A stretch of DNA of 64,000 bases. Source: Periplaneta americana. Its lineage: Eukaryota; Arthropoda; Insecta; Blattodea; Blattidae. Under the pieces are notes generated by a model. The model had not been told where the DNA came from, did no database searches, and was given only the letters and a program-made list of their open reading frames with translations. The first letter of the stretch is position 1, and each line of letters starts with the position of its first letter. Below are positions 55,311 through 62,917 of this stretch, piece after piece. Both the position numbers and the translations under genes were made by a program. The stretch is taken from the NCBI RefSeq assembly GCF_040183065.1, contig NW_027185566.1, positions 248,001-312,000 of the forward strand. The letters are read 5' to 3'.

Positions 55311-57872
55311 AGGTTTAACAACAAAATTGATAATTTTACCTTGAACAAAAATTGTTTTAACAATGGTCTGATTTTCTAAAGATTTTTGTATTATATGAAG
55401 TTTTTTAGCTTGGTTTTCTACTTCTTGCTGATCTACCTGTGTACTAAGAGTAAGATTGATTTTATGTTTTCCATTGATTTGTATAGCATAAGTCTGTTCC
55501 TGTTCTTGTATCCATTCAGGGCAGAAATCTGGGTAAGTAGTATACACAATACTTTTTTCTTTTCCTCCTACTAATTGGTAGCATTCTTCAGCTGTGTGAG
55601 GAGCCATAGGAAACAACAGAATGGCAAACTGAGTCAGTATAGAATGGAGTAACGCTAAACTGTGAAGCGAATTTTTGGGTTCGTAATGTTCCAAAGAATT
55701 TAAAAATTCCATAAGGGATGCAATAACAGTATTATAGGAAAAATCTTTCATTTCTTGCCGTATTTTTTTTATGGTTTGGTGGAATTTTTTTAGTAGGTTC
55801 TTTTCATCTACAGTTAAACTATAATAATCTATTTCTCCTACAGATTGTTTTAAAATGGAACTATACTTTTCACAGTAGGTATAAAAGCGTTTAATAAAGC
55901 GTAGACACCCCATGACTGAGTGTCCATTCCACTCCAAATCTCTATCAATAGGAGCTGTAAACAGGGTAAACAAGCGGCTGGCATCAGCTCCATATTCTTT
56001 AAGTAATCCTTCTGGGTCAATACCGTTATTTTTAGATTTGGACATCTTGTCCATTTTTATATGGATGGAATCGTGTTGTTGAGGACATCTTTTATTTTTT
56101 ATGGCTTCTTCAGGATAATAAGTTTTACATTCTGTACAATAATAAGAATGGGAAAGTACCATCCCTTGGGTAATCAAGTTTTTAAATGGCTCTTTACCGT
56201 CAACAAAACCCAGTTCTTCAAAAATGTAATAAAAAAACCGAGCATAAAGCAAGTGTAATACGGCGTGTTCAATACCACCTACATAGTAATCTACGGGTAA
56301 CCAGTAAAGGCTTTTTTGTTTATTTAGAATTTCTTTGTTGTTATTAGGATTGGTGTAACGCATAAAATACCACGAAGAGTCAAAAAAGGTATCCATGGTA
56401 TCCGTTTCTCTTTGTGCCATTTTTCCACATTCAGGACATGGAGTATGTAAAAATGTGGGAGAGCTCAAGAGAGGATTTTCTCCTACTTTAAATTCAATAT
56501 CTGTAGGAAGAACAACGGGAAGATCTTTTTCTGGCACTAGTACAGGACCACAATTTGGACAATATATGATAGGTATGGGAGTTCCCCAGTATCGCTGTCG
56601 AGAAATTAGCCAATCTCGGAGTCTATATTGTGTGATTAGTCTTCCAAGCCCTTTTTTTTCTAATGTTTTGGTAATTTGACTAAAGCCTTCTTCCAATGTT
56701 AAACCAGAAAATTCGGCAGAATCTACGAGTGTTCCACAAGGAGGAACAATTTCTCCTTCCTTGAAAGAATATTCTGGATTATTTACAACTATTTTTATTG
56801 GTAAGTTATAAGTTTTGGCAAAGTCTAAATCTCTAGAGTCATGTCCTGGTACACCCATAACAGCACCTTTTCCGTATTCTATCAAAACAAAATTAGCCAC
56901 GTAAATAGGTAGTGGTTCTTGAGTTATGGGGTTGAGAGCAAAAAAACCTGTGAAAAATCCTTTTTTAGGGGTTTTAGGATTGGTTCTTTCTTGTTCTGTT
57001 TGACTTTGTATATGTTTTAAAAAGTCTTCTAATTCAGGATAGGTTCCTTTTTCCAAAAGTTCTGTGACAAATGAATGTTCTGGTGCCAATGTTAAGAAAG
57101 TTGCACCAAAAATGGTTTCTGGAGTAGTTGTAAAAACTTCAATAGTTTTATTGTATCCTCTAACAGGAAAGTAAATTTCTGCTCCTTGCGATTTTCCAAT
57201 CCAGTGTTCCTGCATATGTAAAACTCTGTCAGGCCAATGACCCTTTAAAAGTTTTTGCTGTTCTAATAAGGGTTCTGCGTACTGGGTAATTCCTAAATAC
57301 CACTGAGACAAAGGCTTCATTTCTACTAGAGAATTACATCGCCAACAGCGTCCATTAGTAACCTGTTCATTGGCTAAAACAGTTTTACAAGAGGGGCAAA
57401 AGTTAACTTTTGCATGTTTTTTGTAGGCAAGACCTTTTTTGTATAGTTCTCTAAATAGCCATTGGTTCCATTGATAATATTCTGGAGAACAAGTCGCCAG
57501 TTCTGTATCCCAGTCGTAAGAAAGTCCAAAGGCTTGGAGTTGTATTTTCATATCTTCTATATTCTTATAGGTCCATTCTTGCGGATTTACTCCTTTGTCA
57601 ATAGCAGCATTTTCTGCAGGAAGTCCAAATGCATCCCAACCGATGGGATGAAAAACATTTTTCCCCTGCAATTTGAAATATCGAGCGATAACATCGCCAA
57701 TTGTATAGTTTCTGACATGTCCCATATGAATTTTACCAGAGGGGTAGGGGAGCATTTCTAAAACATACATTTTTTCTTTGTTTGTATTTAGCTCAGATTT
57801 ATCTATTTGAAGTTCTTTCCAAATACTTTGCCATTTTTTTTCAATATCACGAAACGGAAATACCGATTCCAT
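55305..57872 (-). CDS. leuS: Leucyl-tRNA synthetase
   Basis: An 855-residue class Ia synthetase. The HIGH signature reads HMGH (residues 49-52, PSGKIHMGHVRNY), the zinc cysteines follow in two CxxC pairs (FCPSCKT and CWRCNS), the CP1 editing domain shows TTPETIFGATFL and GVPGHDSRDLDF, and the KMSKS loop is intact (DKMSKSKNNG). A C-terminal anticodon domain completes it. The length is standard. It is the last gene of the era-murF-leuS minus-strand block, 39 nt after murF. Confidence 0.98.
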   Translation of the reverse strand: MESVFPFRDIEKKWQSIWKELQIDKSELNTNKEKMYVLEMLPYPSGKIHMGHVRNYTIGDVIARYFKLQGKNVFHPIGWDAFGLPAENAAIDKGVNPQEWTYKNIEDMKIQLQAFGLSYDWDTELATCSPEYYQWNQWLFRELYKKGLAYKKHAKVNFCPSCKTVLANEQVTNGRCWRCNSLVEMKPLSQWYLGITQYAEPLLEQQKLLKGHWPDRVLHMQEHWIGKSQGAEIYFPVRGYNKTIEVFTTTPETIFGATFLTLAPEHSFVTELLEKGTYPELEDFLKHIQSQTEQERTNPKTPKKGFFTGFFALNPITQEPLPIYVANFVLIEYGKGAVMGVPGHDSRDLDFAKTYNLPIKIVVNNPEYSFKEGEIVPPCGTLVDSAEFSGLTLEEGFSQITKTLEKKGLGRLITQYRLRDWLISRQRYWGTPIPIIYCPNCGPVLVPEKDLPVVLPTDIEFKVGENPLLSSPTFLHTPCPECGKMAQRETDTMDTFFDSSWYFMRYTNPNNNKEILNKQKSLYWLPVDYYVGGIEHAVLHLLYARFFYYIFEELGFVDGKEPFKNLITQGMVLSHSYYCTECKTYYPEEAIKNKRCPQQHDSIHIKMDKMSKSKNNGIDPEGLLKEYGADASRLFTLFTAPIDRDLEWNGHSVMGCLRFIKRFYTYCEKYSSILKQSVGEIDYYSLTVDEKNLLKKFHQTIKKIRQEMKDFSYNTVIASLMEFLNSLEHYEPKNSLHSLALLHSILTQFAILLFPMAPHTAEECYQLVGGKEKSIVYTTYPDFCPEWIQEQEQTYAIQINGKHKINLTLSTQVDQQEVENQAKKLHIIQKSLENQTIVKTIFVQGKIINFVVKPL

Positions 57873-57911
57873 AGTCTCATCCTTAATTTTTTCTTAAAAT
57901 ATAATCTTATT

Positions 57912-59198
57912 TTATAAGTTTTCTATGTCTTCTAAATGCATTCCTCTGGATCCTTTAACAAAAAAAGTGTTAGATTGATGTATATATTCCAAAAGAGAAG
58001 CGGATATGTCTTGAATATTAACTGCCCATAAAGCAGGATGTTGATAAACTTGATGGGCAAATCTCATTTGTTCTCCAATAAAGAATACCATGGGAAATTC
58101 TAGAGTGTTTAAAAACAAGCCCAATTCCTTATGTAAAATTTCAGACTGTTCTCCCAGCTCTAACATATCTCCTAAAACTAATATCGGTTTTGGGGAGAAT
58201 TGATGTACGGAGGAGAGACTTTCTTTCATAGAAAGAGGATTAGCATTGTAACAGTCTAAAATGAGTTGAATCTTTTGTTTTTGTACTATTTTAGAACGAT
58301 ATGATGGGAGTGGAGTAAAGATAGTATGAGCTATTTGTTCAGGAGTAATACCCGAATCATAAGCCACAACAATAGCTAAGGATAAGTTTTTTAGGTTATA
58401 TTCTCCAAAAAATGGAAAGGAAAAAATATTTCCTTGAAGATTCAAAAGAAAACCTGCTTGGTGTTGATTTTGGATAGATTGAAAAATTTGACGAGGATTA
58501 ATGTGGTGAAAATTTTTGAATACCTCTTGATGAAATGGAATATCATCTGTTGTGTAGCATTTTTGAGAATGACAAATTGAGGCTTTTTCTATGGCAATAT
58601 TTTTTAAATTTCCAAAAAACTCTAAGTGAGCTGTCCCAACACTTGTTACAATAGATATATCTGGTTGGACTATGTCTGTTAATATTTTAATGTCACCTGG
58701 TTTGCCCGAACCCAACTCAAAAATAGCAATTTGTTCGTTGGTTATTTCTAGTATAGATCGGGGTACACCTATTAAATTGTTGAAATTAGAAAGGGTTTTA
58801 TAAGTGCGATATTGCTTGGATAGTAGAAGAGATAGCCACTCTTTGGTGCTAGTTTTGCCCGCAGATCCAGTAATAGCAATTCTTTTAAGTTTGGTTTTTG
58901 TGTCCAAGTATTTTTTAGCAAGTAGATGATAAAAGTTGAGAGTATCGTGAACTTTAAAAACAGTTATATCTCTGGGGATAGGAACGGAAATATCCTGTGA
59001 AAGAACAATAGCGGAGATTTTATCTAAAACTTGTGGGACAAACTGATGAGCATCAAAATGCTCCCCAACAATAGGAATGAACATATCTCCTCGTTTGAGA
59101 CTACGAGTATCTGTAGAGATACCTGTAATAGGAAGATTGCCTTTTTGAACTAAAGAGTGAGCAAACAATACGGGTAAAGTCTGAAGAAAAGATTGCAT
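57912..59198 (-). CDS. murF: UDP-N-acetylmuramoyl-tripeptide--D-alanyl-D-alanine ligase
   Basis: A 428-residue Mur ligase that adds D-Ala-D-Ala to complete the UDP-MurNAc-pentapeptide. The P-loop reads AITGSAGKTSTKEWL (about 108-122), SVGTAHLEFFG is the metal/ATP block, and DCYNANPLSMKESL with LVLGDMLELG is the MurF-type C-terminal signature. I take ATG 59198 with TAGAG upstream; a TTG two codons earlier is in frame. It begins 20 nt after the tRNA-Ser gene, with no separate promoter visible, so it is likely transcribed with it. Confidence 0.95.
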   Translation of the reverse strand: MQSFLQTLPVLFAHSLVQKGNLPITGISTDTRSLKRGDMFIPIVGEHFDAHQFVPQVLDKISAIVLSQDISVPIPRDITVFKVHDTLNFYHLLAKKYLDTKTKLKRIAITGSAGKTSTKEWLSLLLSKQYRTYKTLSNFNNLIGVPRSILEITNEQIAIFELGSGKPGDIKILTDIVQPDISIVTSVGTAHLEFFGNLKNIAIEKASICHSQKCYTTDDIPFHQEVFKNFHHINPRQIFQSIQNQHQAGFLLNLQGNIFSFPFFGEYNLKNLSLAIVVAYDSGITPEQIAHTIFTPLPSYRSKIVQKQKIQLILDCYNANPLSMKESLSSVHQFSPKPILVLGDMLELGEQSEILHKELGLFLNTLEFPMVFFIGEQMRFAHQVYQHPALWAVNIQDISASLLEYIHQSNTFFVKGSRGMHLEDIENL

Positions 59199-59217
59199 AA
59201 ACAACTCTAAAAAGAAA

Positions 59218-59304
59218 CGGAAAGAGTGGGATTCGAACCCACGAAGAGTTTCCCCTTGCCGGTTTTCAAGACCGGTGCCTTCAACCGAGCTCGGCCATCT
59301 TTCC
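59218..59304 (-). tRNA. tRNA-Ser (anticodon UGA)
   Basis: An 87-nt gene on the minus strand that folds as a type II tRNA. The 7-bp acceptor stem pairs the first bases GGAAAGA with TCTTTCC. The D stem (GCC/GGC) and the anticodon stem (CCGGT/ACCGG) with loop CTTGAAA put UGA at the anticodon. A long extra arm of serine type (about 16 nt) comes next, then the T arm GTGGG/CCCAC with loop TTCGAAT. The discriminator base is G, as expected for serine. CCA is not encoded in the DNA. Confidence 0.96.
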
Positions 59305-59320
59305 TTAAAATCTAGTGTTA

Positions 59321-59349
59321 AATTTACTGCAAAACAAGAATATTGTCAA
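59321..59349 (-). promoter_or_regulatory. Strong sigma70-type promoter for tRNA-Ser (and probably murF-leuS)
   Basis: A consensus TTGACA (59349-59344) and TAAATT (59326-59321) are exactly 17 bases apart. Initiation would be near 59314, about 10 nt before the tRNA 5' end. It starts one base after the stop codon of the exported-protein gene. It is the best promoter match I found in the window. Confidence 0.8.
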
Positions 59350-59350
59350 A

Positions 59351-60088
59351 TTATTCCTGCGTTTTTCCTTGAGAATATACTTTTTCTCCAATATCTATAA
59401 TTTGTTTTTTAGTTTCAATGGGTTCAAATTCAATATGATTTACAAAGTCGTCCCATATTAGCTTTAGTGTACTACGATTAGGAGCTGCGTTAATTTTTTG
59501 TATCCAATGATTTATAGTTTCTTTGGAAGCATCTACAATTCTAGTATTGTCATGGGTTAAAGCAAAAATTTGTGAAAAAATTTCTTGTTGAGTACTATTG
59601 AGTGTGAAAGAACGAACTTTTTGCGTGGGTGTTGAAATAAATGTAATTTCTGAGTTTCTGTTAGGGTACAAACTGCAATTTTCACAGGATAATGTTTCTC
59701 CGAGAATATTGGCAAAAACGGGATTTGTATTGTAAATATTGTAAAATGGTTTTTTTTGACCGAAATACAAGTTATTCTCAAAATTGTTGATTTCTAGAAT
59801 AGTTTTGTAATGACATTCCTGTTTATACTGCCCCATAGCTGTAGCTGTAGGAGTATTAAAATCTTCAGGATAAACAAAACCTTTCATACATCTATCTATC
59901 TGTTGTCTATAAACAAAATACCAGTTCCGACGCTCGTCAATATTTACGCTAGGGTCTAAAAGTATGATAGAGGTGTAATAATATTTATATCTAATTATAT
60001 CTGTTGTTGGAGGTGTAGGGACAAAACTCTGTGTAAATGCCAAAGAATTAATGAGCAAGGTCATATATAAAAAAAAGACTAAACGCAC
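59351..60088 (-). CDS. Exported protein of unknown function
   Basis: A 245-residue protein with a signal peptide (MRLVFFLYMTLLINSLAFTQS). The mature part is of mixed character: IDERRNWYFVYRQQIDRC, a CxxC pair in LSCENCSLY near residue 136, and a helical C-terminus. A start at GTG 60088 is supported by AAGGAG with six-base spacing. It sits 17 nt after era and one base before the tRNA promoter. The CxxC could be a disulfide or metal site. No family recognised. Confidence 0.65.
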   Translation of the reverse strand: MRLVFFLYMTLLINSLAFTQSFVPTPPTTDIIRYKYYYTSIILLDPSVNIDERRNWYFVYRQQIDRCMKGFVYPEDFNTPTATAMGQYKQECHYKTILEINNFENNLYFGQKKPFYNIYNTNPVFANILGETLSCENCSLYPNRNSEITFISTPTQKVRSFTLNSTQQEIFSQIFALTHDNTRIVDASKETINHWIQKINAAPNRSTLKLIWDDFVNHIEFEPIETKKQIIDIGEKVYSQGKTQE

Positions 60089-60105
60089 CTACGACTCCTT
60101 TGCTA

Positions 60106-60972
60106 CTAATAGTACTCAAGTTTTTTTAAAAAATGAGAATCATCCTTCCAATTTTTAGAAACTTTTACCGTTATTTCTAAATAAATCTTTTTTTGAAGGA
60201 GGTTTTCTACCTTTTGACGAGATTGGATACCAATTTGCTTAATCATACTTCCCTTATGCCCTACAATAATTTTTTTATGTGATTCTCTGTCGGCATAAAT
60301 AGTTGCTTTGATTTTGGTGATTTCTGGATTGCTTTCATCCATCTCATCAATATCTACAAATAAAGAATGGGGAATTTCTTGATGAAGATTATTGAGTAGG
60401 GCTTCCCGTATGTACTCTTTAACAAAAAAACGTTCCGTCCTATTTGATATCATATCTTGTGGGTAATACTCTATATTATCCTGTAGGAAAGGCTTTATAA
60501 TTGTTAACAGTTCCAAAATATTGGTATTTTCTTTTGCAGAAATGAATAAATGTGGATAATTACATTGAATAGAGTCTTTTTTACTTTGGGCATCCTCGTC
60601 AATTTTGTTAAATACTACAATTAATTTTTTAGATTGAGAAAGTTCATCTATAACGGGTTTATAGATCTCCCAGTTTTCTGTTATATCCACTACAAATAAA
60701 ATAACATCGGTTTCATCTAAAGCTTTATGAATAGTTTTGACCATCTCTTGGTCTAGGAGAGAATTTTTTTTCTTTAAGATACCTGGAGTATCAGTAAATA
60801 TTATTTGAATGTTGGGTTCATTATATATGCCCAAGATACTGTTTCTCGTGGTTTGTGGCTTAGAAGAAACAATATTTAAAGGGTAATTTAAAATAGAGTT
60901 GATTAATGTAGATTTTCCCGCATTTGGGGGACCTATGATGGTACAAAACCCCGATCTAAATTCTTCTGACAC
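60106..60972 (-). CDS. era: GTPase Era
   Basis: A 288-residue GTPase that binds the 3' end of 16S rRNA during 30S maturation. G motifs: G1 GPPNAGKSTLIN, G3 FTDTPG, G4 FNKID, and G5 near FISAKENTN. The C-terminal KH domain carries HKKIIVGHKGSMIKQIGIQSR. Length is normal. The start is GTG 60972, preceded by GGAGG. A strong dyad containing promoter-like elements lies 24 bases upstream of the start. Confidence 0.97.
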   Translation of the reverse strand: MSEEFRSGFCTIIGPPNAGKSTLINSILNYPLNIVSSKPQTTRNSILGIYNEPNIQIIFTDTPGILKKKNSLLDQEMVKTIHKALDETDVILFVVDITENWEIYKPVIDELSQSKKLIVVFNKIDEDAQSKKDSIQCNYPHLFISAKENTNILELLTIIKPFLQDNIEYYPQDMISNRTERFFVKEYIREALLNNLHQEIPHSLFVDIDEMDESNPEITKIKATIYADRESHKKIIVGHKGSMIKQIGIQSRQKVENLLQKKIYLEITVKVSKNWKDDSHFLKKLEYY

Positions 60973-60995
60973 AGAACCTCCTAAAATATCTAGAA

Positions 60996-61033
60996 AATAT
61001 ACTCTTTTTTTATAGACTAAAAAAGAGTATATT
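60996..61033. repeat. Perfect 15-bp inverted repeat with mirrored promoter-like elements between era and the S55 gene
   Basis: Left arm 60996-61010 (AATATACTCTTTTTT) and right arm 61019-61033 are exact reverse complements, separated by an 8-base loop. Because of the symmetry, TATATT occurs on the plus strand at 61028-61033 and on the minus strand at 61001-60996, each with a T-rich hexamer 17 bases upstream. A further minus-strand TTGACT (61042-61037) lies beyond the right arm. This can be read as back-to-back promoters or as a regulator site. It also resembles a hairpin terminator in shape, but the stem is AT-only apart from two C-G pairs. Confidence 0.75.
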
Positions 61034-61105
61034 CTAAGTCAACTGGACTGAGTTTGTTTTATGAGGACAAATAATAAAATACTGGCGACTACAAGGGAAT
61101 ATATT

Positions 61106-62917
61106 ATGTTAAAAGTGATGAAATGTTATACAGTGATGTTATGTTGTGTTTTTGTTGTTTGCCCTGTAAAATCTATATTTGCAGTAGAATTGATGAATCT
61201 TGAAGATGTAAAGCCAGGTATGGAAGGTGAAGCTTACACCGTTTTTTATGGTTTTAAACAGGAAAAATTTCATGTAAAAATTCTAGGGTTAATGAAAAAT
61301 GTGGAGCCCAATAAAACAACCATATTAGCCAAATTTTCTGGAGAAAATATAGAAAGAACAGGGGTTGCTCAAGGTATGAGTGGTAGTCCTGTTTATATTG
61401 ATGGTAAATTAATAGGAGCGGTGGCTTTTACTTGGGGGTTTTTAAAAGAGGCAATTGGCGGTATACAACCTATTAGCCAAATGTTACCTGTTTTAGAAAA
61501 ACCCAAAAAAGAAGTACACCTACAAGCCAAAGGAGATTTAGTCATTCAGTCTCCAATTGGTCCTATGGTTCCTGCCGCTAAAAATTCTGCAGAGGAACTC
61601 CAAAAAATAGGTGTTCCATTAGTGATTTCTGGGTTGAGTCAGGAAGGGTTTTCCTATTCTTCACAGTATTTTCAAAAAAGAGGGATTCCCGTTTTAAATG
61701 GAGCAGGGGGTACAGATGCTGGGGCATTTGTAGATACCATAGAAAATAAGCAGGGTCTAAAACCAGGAGATGCGGTTGGAATTTTACTAATGAGTGGAGA
61801 TGCCAATGCGAGTGCGATAGGCACTGTAACCTATGTAGACGAAAAAGATCCAAAGAAAGTTTTAATTTTTGGTCACCCTTTTCAGGGTTTGGGGTATGTC
61901 CGTTTTCCTATGACTAGGGCTGCAGTACAATATGTCATGCCTATTATGGAAATTCCTTTTAAAATGGCAACTCCAACCAATATTATTGGTACTGTTTATA
62001 ATGACCGTAATACTGCTGTAGCGGGAGAAATTGGTAAATCGCCAGGAATGGTACCAGTGGATGTTAAGCTTTTGGATCAAAGGCAAGATCAGATCCATTT
62101 ATTCCACTATAATATTGTGCCAGACCCTAGTTTTTTTCCAAAACTGTTGGGAGGGGCAATTATTAGTTCCTTTAATCGTTATAATGAAGCAAAGGCTCAG
62201 ACAGTACAGTTTGAGTATAATCTTTATCTAAAAGATACTAAGACAGGAGAAACAAATACTCTTACTGTCAAAGATTATCTTGTGGGAGCCCCTGAAGAAA
62301 TTCCAAAAATTATTGCCACTTATGTAGATAGCCCTTTGAACAATTTGATGTTCAATTTTTATGGACAGATAGAAGTACAAAGAGTGGAAGTTAAGCTTTC
62401 TTACTTGCAAAACCTTCAAATTGCTAGGCTGTCTCAAGTAATTATCCCAAAAAATACCCTTAAACCTGGAGAAACCACCCATATTAAAGTTATTGTGGAA
62501 ACTTTTCAAAATAATAAAGAAGTTATAGATATCCCATTTACTGTGCCACACAATGCAAGTGAATCGGTTTTGCCGATTAGTATTAGTGGTGGGCAGATAG
62601 AAAGACAAAGTTATGAAAAACTGTACGCAGGAATTACAGATCCTAAAAACTATCATCAACTTCTAGAAGCACTGGCTTTGGATAACCCTTCCAGCGATAT
62701 TGTAGTTTACTATGATACTAAAGGAATTACAGCCAATGTAGATGGATATACTTTAAAAAATCTTCCACTCTCTAAGGCTATGGACTACGGAGTTAAACTT
62801 CAAGGAAATAAATATTTTGGTGCTTTAAGAGAAAAACAAAAATACAAAACAAACTACTATATTACAGGGGATTTAAAGACTTATATTATGATTAAGGATG
62901 CAAAGGTAAAAGTATGA
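61106..62917 (+). CDS. SpoIVB-type (S55) serine peptidase-like exported protein
   Basis: A 603-residue exported protein from ATG 61106, preceded by AAGGGAA; an in-frame ATG at 61061 lacks a ribosome site. A signal peptide covers about residues 5-26. The S55/SpoIVB domain shows LEDVKPGMEGEAYTVFYG, then GVAQGMSGSPVYIDGKLIGAVAF (candidate Ser in GMSGSP, residues 90-95) and a later FGHPFQGLG (His257). In SpoIVB the His precedes the Ser, so the order here is reversed. A C-terminal region of about 250 residues looks beta-rich. Its role in a non-sporulating diderm is unknown; a signalling or protein-maturation protease is possible. It overlaps the next gene by 4 nt. Confidence 0.82.
   Translation: MLKVMKCYTVMLCCVFVVCPVKSIFAVELMNLEDVKPGMEGEAYTVFYGFKQEKFHVKILGLMKNVEPNKTTILAKFSGENIERTGVAQGMSGSPVYIDGKLIGAVAFTWGFLKEAIGGIQPISQMLPVLEKPKKEVHLQAKGDLVIQSPIGPMVPAAKNSAEELQKIGVPLVISGLSQEGFSYSSQYFQKRGIPVLNGAGGTDAGAFVDTIENKQGLKPGDAVGILLMSGDANASAIGTVTYVDEKDPKKVLIFGHPFQGLGYVRFPMTRAAVQYVMPIMEIPFKMATPTNIIGTVYNDRNTAVAGEIGKSPGMVPVDVKLLDQRQDQIHLFHYNIVPDPSFFPKLLGGAIISSFNRYNEAKAQTVQFEYNLYLKDTKTGETNTLTVKDYLVGAPEEIPKIIATYVDSPLNNLMFNFYGQIEVQRVEVKLSYLQNLQIARLSQVIIPKNTLKPGETTHIKVIVETFQNNKEVIDIPFTVPHNASESVLPISISGGQIERQSYEKLYAGITDPKNYHQLLEALALDNPSSDIVVYYDTKGITANVDGYTLKNLPLSKAMDYGVKLQGNKYFGALREKQKYKTNYYITGDLKTYIMIKDAKVKV

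Noticed and set aside
62228-62659. A 143-codon minus-strand frame inside the S55 gene
   Set aside because: Shadow of the plus-strand frame; low-complexity hydrophobic translation with no start signal.
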